Of a stretch of DNA of 55,808 nucleotides, positions 1 through 8,650 are shown piece by piece. The notes beneath the pieces are model-generated. The model saw only the letters and a program-made list of their open reading frames with translations, ran no database searches and was not told where the DNA came from. Position 1 is the first letter of the stretch. Every line of letters starts with the position of its first letter. Source of the DNA: Candidatus Sericytochromatia bacterium (lineage in GTDB: Bacteria > Cyanobacteriota > Sericytochromatia > UBA7694 > JACMQJ01); NCBI GenBank assembly GCA_026004035.1, contig BPII01000016.1:1-55808 (forward strand). The letters run 5' to 3'. The position numbers were made by a program, and so were the translations under genes.

Positions 1-970
1 ATTAATCCATTATCATTATAATTGACATTCAAATTTCCATTTGTTACATCTATTTTGTCTCCTTTGTTATTTTGATAATTTAGATTACCAACAGAAGCAG
101 AAGCATTTTGTAACTGCCCATTTTGATTATAATTAATATTTACATTAGTTCCTGTAGCATTAACAACGTCTCCATTAGCATTTGTATAATTTAATTTCTC
201 TATTGAACCTGTTAGTGATGATATATTTCCACTATCGTTATAATTAACATTCAAACTTCCATTTGTTACATCTATTTTGTCTCCTTTGTTGTTTTGATAA
301 TTTAGATTGCCAACAGAAGCAGAAGCATTTTGTAACTGCCCATTTTGATTATAATTAATATTTACATTAGTGCCTGTAGCATTAATAACGTCTCCATTAG
401 CATTTGTATAATTTAATCTCTCTATTGAACCTGTTAATGATGATATATTTCCATTGTCATTATAATTAACGTTCAAATTTCCATTCGTTACATCTATTTT
501 GTCTCCTTTGTTATTTTGATAATTTAGATTACCAACAGAAGCAGAAGCATTTTGTAACTGTCCATTTTCACTATAGTTAATATTTACATTAGTGCCTGTA
601 GCATTAATAACGTCTCCATTAGCATTTGTATAATTTAATCTCTCTATTGAACCTGTTAATGATGATATATTTCCATTGTCATTATAATTAACATTCAAAC
701 TTCCATTTGTTACATCTATTTTGTCTCCTTTGTTATTTTGATAATTTAGATTGCCAACAGAAGCAGAAGCATTTTGTAACTGTCCATTTTCACTATAGTT
801 AATATTTACATTAGTTCCTGTAGCATTAATAACGTCTCCATTAGCATTTGTATAATTTAATCTCTCTATTGAACCTGTTAATGATGATATATTTCCACTG
901 TCATTATAATTAACGTTCAAACTTCCATTTGTTACATCTATTTTGTCTCCTTTGTTATTTTGATAGTTTA
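1..970 (-). repeat. 222-bp tandem repeat array (74-codon unit)
   Basis: The phrase CCATTTGTTACATC (one copy has CCATTCG) recurs at 37, 259, 481, 703 and 925, a constant spacing of 222 bp. Copies differ at only a few positions. Each unit codes 74 residues made of four beta sub-units beginning LNYQ, LNVNY, RLNY and NINY. The array runs off the left edge, so copy number is unknown. The near-identity stops at about 970, where older, diverged units of the same protein begin. Confidence 0.9.
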
Positions 971-3250
971 ACGTTTCAACTTGAGAGCTTATATTTTTTA
1001 ATTCTGACCATTTCTGATTATATTCAAGATTTAAACTACCACCTGTTGTAGCATTTACTTGATTACTTTTATCAGAGTAATTTAGACTAGATGCATTTGC
1101 ATTTATAGCCTGATATATGTTCCACTATCATTATAATTAATATTTAAACTTCCATTTACTGCATTTAATTTAGTTCCAGTATTGTTTGAGTAATTAAGAT
1201 TATCTGCATTTACATTTATACTTGTAAGATTACCATTAGAGTTTTGATTTATTACAATATTGGAATTTCCATCTAATTTAATTTGTTCATTTTGTGATAT
1301 CCAATTAATGTTTTGTCCAGTAAAACTTGTACTAGAACCTTGAGGATTGCTTGTATAATTAATTATTGCTGATGTAGCTGTTAAATTTCCATTAGATGAT
1401 TGATAATTAACATTATTAGCATTTATTTCTAAAAGTTGGGAATTATTATTTTTATCATCTATTAGATTAAAACTCATATTATCAGCTGTTATAATTTCCT
1501 GTCCTGAAGAAAAATTCATATTACTAGCAGATAAATTAACTGTTGATATATTATTTATAGTATTTTGTTGTAATTGAAAAGCTTCAAAACCTAAAGAAGT
1601 TCCATCGCTATCTTGATATAAAAAACTATCAGCATTAACTTTAATATTACCATTTTCTTGTCTTATTAATTGTGCATTATTTAAATTAACATTTCCAGAA
1701 CCAAAATCTATAATAGCTGAATCAGCTTTTATTAAAGCTGTTCCATTATTACGATTAATAATTGCATCAAATCCTGTAAAACTTGAATTAGATGTGCTAT
1801 CTGAAACAGCTAAACTATTAAAAGATAGTCTATCTACATCATTTTTACCTATTTTTATAGTTCCATTTGTAGCATTTATTAATGTTCCACCTGAGCTCAT
1901 AGCTAAACCAGGTGAATCTATTGTAAATCCCGTAGAATTTGAAGTAATAGTAGAACCAGCAGGTATTATAATAGAGTTACCACTACCATCATTATAGCTT
2001 AAAGGTATTGGCATAGTTATAGGAAAAGGTAAAACAGGTAAGGAAGATTCTATACCGTTCATGGTATTTGTATAATCATCTATAATCTTACCTATTTCTT
2101 CACTTAAATTTGTAGGTGAATTTTTTATTATTTCTTTTATAATTGAATTTGTACTTGTTATTTCAGATGATAAATCTTGAATATCCTTTGTATTAGCATT
2201 ATTTTTAATTTCATTACCAATGTTTTCTAAGTTTTTCTTAGCTTCATTTGTTATATTTTTAATTTCATTATCAATTTGTTTAACAGGATTACTAATTTGT
2301 TTGGTATTTGATTTTAAAGAAGTTAAATTTTGATTTAAAACACTTTCCATTCCATTAGGAGCTTTTAACATATCATCTACAACTTTTTGAAAATCTGATA
2401 ATAAATTTGGTGGTATTTCTCTTGTAGGTTTTAACATTTCGTCTATAGCTTTTACAGTATTTGCAATAATTTCCAAATCTTTAAATTTAACTTCAGGTAA
2501 AGGGCTATTTTGTGAATCAGGTAATGATAAAATATCCATTGATTTTTTTAACAATGCTTGTTTCATTCCCATTAAAGCAATACTATTATATGTTAAAGGG
2601 ATCTTTAAATTATTTATGCTTTCCAATTCATTAAAAAGAAAATTAACTTCTTTTAGTATTTTTTTATTTTCTTTTGATAAATTTTCTTTTGATTCAATTC
2701 CTACAACAACACCATTTATAACTTTAGGTTGTAAATTTATCCCAAAATCTTTATTATACTTATTTAAAAGACATAAAAATAAATCATTACTTATTTTTTT
2801 AATTTCATTATTATAAATTCCAGAAATATTTAAAAGTCTTATACTTGCTAATAATTGATCATTTATTTTTTTTATATCAGATAATGAATTAGATTTTCCT
2901 TTAAGTACTAGTTCTTTTAATTTAGAATTATGTTCATAAATACTTTTAAGTGTTGAAGAAGGTATTTGTTTAGAAAAACTTTTTAAATAATCATTAACTT
3001 TTTTTTCAAAATCAATAATAATTGTATTTACATTAGCATTCATGGTATTACTTAATTCATTTATTTCTTGATCTATAAAACTAATATTTGTATCTTTTAC
3101 AACTTTAGAGTTGTTTATTTTAGCATTATCATTAATATCTAAAGTATTTTTATTTTCTAAATTATTTGAATTATTAATATCTTGTTTTTTAATTGTAGGT
3201 TTATTCTCATTTACATAAAAAGAATTACTCTTATTTTCTATTTTTGACAT
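1..3250 (-). CDS. Large beta-strand repeat protein, C-terminus beyond window, probable 1-base deletion
   Basis: Function not recognised. The intact frame runs from ATG at 3250 to a stop at 1103 (715 aa). The N-terminal 60 residues are Asn/Lys/Ser-rich with no signal peptide or membrane segment. Residues about 60-400 are helical and coiled-coil-like. From about 410 on the protein is a series of about 18-19-residue beta units with recurring LNY or NINY, Gly and Asn positions, resembling an LptA/OstA-like or other beta-solenoid fold; this fold call is inference. The stop at 1103 looks artificial: adding one A opposite about 1120 (GGAACAT read as GGAAACAT on the minus strand) reads straight into the same repeat type, which stays open to position 1. 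The true protein is therefore longer than 1080 aa and its end is outside the window. It could be a secreted or surface protein, but no export signal is visible. Confidence 0.6.
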
Positions 3251-3428
3251 AATTTTTAACTTAAAATAAGTAATTATATTTTAGCTTTTTTTATCTTAAT
3301 ATTGCTAATTTTATAAAAAAATTCTACTAAAAAAATAAAAATTAATTTTTTATAAAATTTAAATTAAAATAAGTAAGTTTTTAACCTAAAAATATTATAA
3401 CTTTAATGTTATGTAAAATTTAAAAATA

Positions 3429-4442
3429 ATGAGTTATAAAATAGGATATCTACTAAAAAAAGTTGGTATTATAGATGACAATATAGTAGATTCTATTTTA
3501 AAAATTCAAAAGCAAACAAAAGAAAGATTTGGAAATATACTTGTAAAAAACAATTTACTAGACAAAGATTTTTTAGAAGACATTTTAAAAAATATAAATC
3601 AAAAAAAAATTTTTAGAAAAAAATTAGGTGAGATATTAGTAGGATTAAAATTCATAGAAGAAAAATTAATAAATAAAGCTTTAGAAATACAAAAAACAAA
3701 TAATAAGAGATTAGGAGAAATCTTATTATCAGAAAATTTAATAAGTAAAGAAAAATTATTCAAAGCTCTAAAAATACAAAAAAAATTATTTTTGATTTCT
3801 ATATCATCAATATTTGTAGCTTCATGTGGTTCTCCAAGGGTTCCTTTGCAATCACCAATCGGAACTATACAATCTTATAATTATAGTCCTGTTTTAAAAA
3901 CTTTAAAAGATTCAGGATTAGGTAAAGTTAATTATTATAAAGATGGTTCTATTGTTATAGAAGGTGTCCCATTTTTTCAACAAGGAAGAGATAATACTTG
4001 TGGTCAAGCTGTTATGGCTAGTATTCTGAATTTCTGGGGTATTAATATTTCATATCAACAAATAGTAAATGAAACAAATCCAGGTAATGGTCCAACAGAT
4101 GTATCAAAAATAACTTCATATCTAAGAAGACAAGGATTGAATGCTCAAGATTATAGGTTAGCAACATTAAACTTTGTAAAAGATAGAATACAAAAAGGTC
4201 AGCCAGTAATAATGTTATTAGACTTTGGTTCTTTACAAACAGTTCATTATGTAATAGCTGTTGGTTATAATGATGAGACACAAGAAATGATATTCCATGA
4301 TTCTGTTGATGGTCCATTTGTCAGATTATCATATGTTCAAGTAGAACAACTGTGGGAAAATTTATCTATGAGAAAATTAGGAATATTTGGTGATAAATAT
4401 AAAAGAATAGCTTTTGATGTCTCTGGAAATTTACTTTTGTAA
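3429..4442 (+). CDS. MshEN-like repeats joined to a lipobox and a C39-like cysteine peptidase domain
   Basis: 337 aa. Residues 4-118 hold four helical half-repeats of the type RLGEILLSENLISKEKLFKA, the pattern of MshEN/GspE N-terminal domains, some of which bind cyclic di-GMP. A short hydrophobic stretch (120-131) then ends in the lipobox-like VASC with Cys133. Residues about 178-330 look like a C39/papain-like peptidase: Cys191 in DNTCGQA, a preceding Gln pair, His273 in TVHYVIAVGY and Asp291 in FHDS. The two halves normally occur in separate proteins; here a signal-peptide-like sequence sits in the middle of one frame, with no ATG between them. The peptidase would face outward if the hydrophobic part acts as a signal anchor. 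Start ATG chosen as the first in frame. Substrate unknown; an inactive sensor domain is also possible. Confidence 0.65.
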   Translation: MSYKIGYLLKKVGIIDDNIVDSILKIQKQTKERFGNILVKNNLLDKDFLEDILKNINQKKIFRKKLGEILVGLKFIEEKLINKALEIQKTNNKRLGEILLSENLISKEKLFKALKIQKKLFLISISSIFVASCGSPRVPLQSPIGTIQSYNYSPVLKTLKDSGLGKVNYYKDGSIVIEGVPFFQQGRDNTCGQAVMASILNFWGINISYQQIVNETNPGNGPTDVSKITSYLRRQGLNAQDYRLATLNFVKDRIQKGQPVIMLLDFGSLQTVHYVIAVGYNDETQEMIFHDSVDGPFVRLSYVQVEQLWENLSMRKLGIFGDKYKRIAFDVSGNLLL

Positions 4443-4821
4443 GCTACTTTACCTTATTTAGTCATTTTAGATTTATTAGGAAAACTATAAAATTCTTAAA
4501 AAATGATATAATGCCTAAAAGTACTTTAAATTCATTTTTTAATTAATATAATAAAAAAATTCATTTAAAATCTAAATCTTATTGAATTTATCAACTAATT
4601 AGAAAACCACTACCAAAAAAAAATTTTTCTGTATTCAACAAAAGTAAATAAAAATTAACATATATTAGTGCCAACTAGGTTGAGTAATCACAAATATATA
4701 GTTTATTTAATTTTTTTTTAAAATTACTATTAAATCACAATCAAAAATAATAAAGTATGCAAAAATAAACTTAGAGAATATAATTTATTATTTTATTATT
4801 AGTTTAAAGAAATATTTTTTT
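4443..4821. other. 379-bp AT-rich intergenic region
   Basis: No ORF, RNA gene or repeat is recognisable between the C39-like gene and glmM. Several TATAAT-like hexamers occur, as expected by chance at this base composition, so no promoter is called. A short less AT-rich stretch lies near 4668-4690. Confidence 0.4.
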
Positions 4822-6175
4822 ATGAGAAAACTTTTTGGAACTGATGGTGTAAGAGGTGAAGCAAATATAGATCTTACCCCTGAATTAGCTTTTAAATTAG
4901 GAAAATTTGGTTCTTATATTATAAGCAAAGATAATAACAATTCAAATAATTTTATAATAATAGGACAAGATACAAGACAATCTAGTGATATGCTTTCAGC
5001 TTCAATAAGTTCAGGTATTTGTTCAATAGGTGTTGACGTTTGGAATATAGGCTATGTTCCAACTCCTGTTGTTTCTTGGTTAGTTAAGAAATATAAAGCA
5101 AAGGCTGGTGTTATGATTTCAGCTTCTCATAACCCAGCTAAAGATAATGGTATAAAGTTTTTTTAACTCCCAAGGATACAAATTAGATGATAATATAGAA
5201 ATTGAAATAGAAAATTTCTTGTTTAATGATTATGAAATTCCTATAGTTAGAGGTGATGAAGTTGGTAGAAATTTACGAAAAATCAGATATTATAACATCA
5301 TATATTGATTATTTAGATAATTTATTTGATTTTAGAAATTTAAAAATCAAAGTAGGTATAGATGCTGCTAATGGAGCTGTTTTTCACTTAATTGAAAACA
5401 TATTTAATAATCTAGAAATAGATTACTATATTATAAATAACAATCCAAATGGAAAGAATATTAATTTAAATTGTGGTTCTACACATCTAAAAGCAATTAA
5501 AGATTTTGTAAAACAAAATAATCTTGATTTAGGTTTGTCTTTTGATGGGGATGCTGATAGACTTTTAGCTGTTGATAATCAAGAAAATGAAATAACAGGT
5601 GATCATATATTATATTTCTGTTCAAAATATATAGATGAACTTAAAGACAATGATTTTTGTAGTGGGAACAGTAATGAGTAATCAAGGTGTTGAAGTTGCT
5701 ATAAAAGAATTAGGCAAAGAGTTTATTAGAGCTAAAGTTGGTGATAGATATGTATTAGAAGAAATGATAAAAACAAAATCTAAACTTGGTGGTGAACAAT
5801 CAGGTCATGTAATTTTTTCTGATTTAAATAATACCGGGTGATGGTATTATAACTGCTCTTATGTTATTAAAAGTGTTGTTAAATAGTGGAAAAAATCCTA
5901 ATCAGTTATATAATGAGTTAATTTTATATCCTCAAGTTTTACTTAATGTAAAAGTTAATAGAAAAAATGAGTTAGATAGTAATATAAATATTAAAAATTC
6001 TATAGAATATCTTAAAAAAGAATTAGGTTTTGAAGGAAGAATTTTAGTAAGAGCTTCTGGTACTGAACCTTTAATAAGAATATTGGTAGAAGGAAAAGAT
6101 AGGAAATTAATAAAAAGTTGTGCTGAAAATTTATATAAAATTATAGAAAAAAGAATTAAGTTGATAAAGAATTAG
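4822..6175 (+). pseudogene. glmM: Phosphoglucosamine mutase, reading frame broken by four +1 shifts
   Basis: GlmM converts glucosamine-6-phosphate to glucosamine-1-phosphate for UDP-GlcNAc, hence peptidoglycan. All family signatures are present: N-terminal RKLFGTDGVRGEA, phosphoserine loop ISASHNPA, metal loop DGDADR, sugar-binding GGEQSGH and C-terminal phosphate-binding RASGTEPLIRI. Together the pieces make about 450 aa, the normal length. The frame is interrupted four times: T7 at 5158-5164, around AAATTT at 5269-5274, T5 at 5654-5658 and GGG at 5836-5838. Removing one base at each point restores a continuous, well-conserved protein, and no in-frame nonsense change is seen elsewhere. Because GlmM is normally essential and this is the only copy visible, sequence error or recoding must be weighed against true decay. 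Confidence 0.85.
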
Positions 6176-6186
6176 TAATTATTAAG

Positions 6187-6217
6187 AATTATTTTTAAAT
6201 GCTTAAGAAAAATAATT
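6187..6217. terminator. Possible bidirectional terminator hairpin
   Basis: AATTATTTTT (6187-6196) and AAAAATAATT (6208-6217) form a perfect 10-bp stem with an 11-nt loop, between the convergent ends of glmM and the flagellar operon; the right arm lies in the last codons of the Roadblock gene. The stem is entirely A/T, so it may be weak, but its A and T runs fit termination on both strands. Confidence 0.4.
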
Positions 6218-6559
6218 TTTAATATCATTTAAAAACACATCTATCTTTGATGTATCAATTTTATTGTTAAATTCAATAACTAATATTAAAGTATCATTAT
6301 CTATAAATAGTTTGGTAAATCCTATTATATAGCTATCAGTTTCTATAATAAAACTTTTTGGATATTCTTTACCAATTCTTATAGAAGTTTTTTTTATATC
6401 ATCATATATTTTTAAGTAGATAGATGACAAATAATCTTTATCTATTTCTTGATTTTCTGTATAAAAATCTATGATAAACCCATCACTACTTATTAGAAAA
6501 GCACTTAATACATTTTCATAAGATTTGGCTTTCTTTATTATAACATTTGTAGATAACAT
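6203..6559 (-). CDS. Roadblock/LC7-like small protein
   Basis: 118 aa, alpha/beta, with the pattern of Roadblock/LC7 (MglB-like) domains: an N-terminal helix, then AFLISSDGFIIDFYTEN, a central helix, then paired strands FIIETDSYIIGF and DTLILVIEF, then a C-terminal helix. Such proteins dimerise and often regulate small Ras-like GTPases or motility machinery. It is the last gene of the flagellar operon, 16 bp after flhA, so a role in flagellar assembly or positioning is plausible. No cognate GTPase is next to it. No signal peptide. The family call is by pattern only. Confidence 0.55.
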   Translation of the reverse strand: MLSTNVIIKKAKSYENVLSAFLISSDGFIIDFYTENQEIDKDYLSSIYLKIYDDIKKTSIRIGKEYPKSFIIETDSYIIGFTKLFIDNDTLILVIEFNNKIDTSKIDVFLNDIKNYFS

Positions 6560-6575
6560 AAATTAAAAATAATAA

Positions 6576-8645
6576 TTAACTACCAAAGCTAATAGCCACA
6601 TTTCCTATTGATTGTATTTTAATTTTGGGTGCAACTTCATTATAAGATATTACAACTAAAGATGGAAAATTTCTTTCTGTTAATTTCTTAACATGAGGTC
6701 TAATTTGAGGATTACATAAAACAACAGGGTTATGTCCTGCATTTGTAGCTGCTTGGACTTCATTTGCAAGTTTTGCTAATATTTGTTGGCTTATTTGAGG
6801 ATTAAGAGCTAAAACAGGTCCTTGTGCTGTCTGTTGAATACTTTCTTGTATAGCTTGCTCAACTTTTGGATCTAGAGTTATAACTGGTATTATACCTTGT
6901 TCATTTGCCAAATTATTACAGATTTGTCTTGCAAGTGATTGTCTTACAAGTTCTGATAATACATCAGGTTCTTTACTAAGCTTTGAAAAATCTGTTAGTT
7001 TTTCAAGGATTGTACTTAAATCTCTTATTGAAACTCTTTCTCTAATTAGATTTTGTAGAACTTTTTGAACATCTCCTAGTGATAGCATTTCTGGTATTAA
7101 TTCCTTTACAACAACAGGGTGTTTTTCTTTAACTTTATTTATCATAACTTGTACTTCTTGACGACTTAATATTTCATGAGCATAGCTTTTTACTATTTCA
7201 GCAAGATGAGTTATTAGAACATTTGTTGGATCTGTAACCATATATCCTAATTGAGCTGCTCTTTGTGCTTCATAACCTGCTACCCAAACGGCAGGTGTTC
7301 CAAAAGCAGGATCTTTTGTAGGAAATCCTACAAGTTCTTGAGAAATATCCGTTTCAGGTTGTTGTATTGCTAACATATATCCCATCAATATTTCACCTCT
7401 TGCAACTTCAATACCTTTTACTTTTATAGAATATTCATTAGGTTTTAAATTAAGATTATCTTTGAATTGAACACCAGGCATAACAAAACCTAATTCCATA
7501 GCTATTTGAACTCTCATAGGAACTATTCTGTCAAGTAAATCTCCTCCTTGAGACGGATCAACTAAAGGTATTAAATCTAATCCCATTTCTAAAGATAATG
7601 GATGAACTTCCATTACTTGTAGTACATTTTCAGGTTTTTTAGCTTCTTGTTCTGCTATTGTTTCATCTTCTTCATCTACAACAGTTTGAACTTTTTGAGT
7701 TTTTCTATAAGCTATGAAAGCTGCAAGTAGTGAAAATATAGAAAGCATTATAAATGGTCCTCTTGGAAAACCAGGTATAAAACCTGCTCCAAATATAAAT
7801 AAACCTGCCATTGTTAATGCTTTATAAGATGAAAATAATTGTCCTTTTAAGTCAGCTGCTAAGTTATTATCAGATACTGCTCTTGTTGTAACTAAACCTG
7901 CTGCAACTGATATTAAAAGAGCTGGTATTTGAGAAACTAAACCATCACCTACTGATAATGTGGTAAACCTTGCTGCTGCATCTACAAGTTCCATACCTTT
8001 CATAAATACGCCTATAGCAAATCCACCAAGTATATTTACTATTATGAGTATAATACCAGCAATAGCATCTCCTCTTACGAATTTATTAGCACCATCCATA
8101 GTTCCAAAGAAATTTGAAGCTTTTTCTAAATCTTTTCTTCTTGCTTTAGCTTCTTCAGCAGTTATCAAACCTGCATTAAAATCAGCATCAATACTCATTT
8201 GTTTACCTGGCATAGCATCTAATGTAAATCTTGCTGCAACTTCTGCAACTCTTTTTGCACCTTCTGTGATTACAACAAATTGTATAATAGTTAATATTAA
8301 AAATATTATTATACCTACTACATAGTTACCACCTATAACAAAATCAGCAAAAGTTTGAACTACATGTCCTGCATTAGCATTTAATAAAATAGATCTAGAT
8401 GTAGCAACATTTAATGCTAACCTAAAAAGTGTAGCTACAAGTAACATTTGTGGAAATACAGTAAATTCTAATGGATCAATTATAAATAATGAAACCATTA
8501 CAACTATTATAGAAAATGATAAGTTTATAACCAATAAAAGATCTATTAATGATGTAGGTAATGGAAACATTAATACTGCAAGTACTACAACAACAAATGT
8601 TGCTATTACAAAATCTGCTACAAGGCTATTTTTTTTCTCTTCCAT
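6576..8645 (-). CDS. flhA: Flagellar biosynthesis protein FlhA
   Basis: 689 aa, usual length for the FlhA/SctV family of type III export gates in the inner membrane. The N-terminal half has about eight hydrophobic segments; the segment NVATSRSILL and the cytoplasmic FHIPEP-type loop (residues about 145-210, including GKQMSIDADFNAGLI) are clear. The C-terminal cytoplasmic domain follows a charged linker near residue 325, with GYMVTDPTNVLITHLAE typical of FlhA. It lies 5 bp after fliF with an ATG start, so the pair is certainly co-transcribed. Flagellar rather than injectisome type is favoured because flgB, flgC and fliE precede it. FliP/Q/R, FlhB and FliI are not in this window. Confidence 0.95.
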   Translation of the reverse strand: MEEKKNSLVADFVIATFVVVVLAVLMFPLPTSLIDLLLVINLSFSIIVVMVSLFIIDPLEFTVFPQMLLVATLFRLALNVATSRSILLNANAGHVVQTFADFVIGGNYVVGIIIFLILTIIQFVVITEGAKRVAEVAARFTLDAMPGKQMSIDADFNAGLITAEEAKARRKDLEKASNFFGTMDGANKFVRGDAIAGIILIIVNILGGFAIGVFMKGMELVDAAARFTTLSVGDGLVSQIPALLISVAAGLVTTRAVSDNNLAADLKGQLFSSYKALTMAGLFIFGAGFIPGFPRGPFIMLSIFSLLAAFIAYRKTQKVQTVVDEEDETIAEQEAKKPENVLQVMEVHPLSLEMGLDLIPLVDPSQGGDLLDRIVPMRVQIAMELGFVMPGVQFKDNLNLKPNEYSIKVKGIEVARGEILMGYMLAIQQPETDISQELVGFPTKDPAFGTPAVWVAGYEAQRAAQLGYMVTDPTNVLITHLAEIVKSYAHEILSRQEVQVMINKVKEKHPVVVKELIPEMLSLGDVQKVLQNLIRERVSIRDLSTILEKLTDFSKLSKEPDVLSELVRQSLARQICNNLANEQGIIPVITLDPKVEQAIQESIQQTAQGPVLALNPQISQQILAKLANEVQAATNAGHNPVVLCNPQIRPHVKKLTERNFPSLVVISYNEVAPKIKIQSIGNVAISFGS

Positions 8646-8650
8646 TTAAT

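Noticed and set aside
1..970. CRISPR array
   Set aside because: The 222-bp repeats are contiguous, lack unique spacers and code for protein in one open frame.
4822..6175. Reassigned stop codon as the explanation of interrupted glmM
   Set aside because: Reading through the stops does not restore homology; only a change of frame does, and all three stop codons end other genes normally.
6576..8645. Non-flagellar injectisome SctV
   Set aside because: Rod genes flgB and flgC and fliE lie in the same operon.
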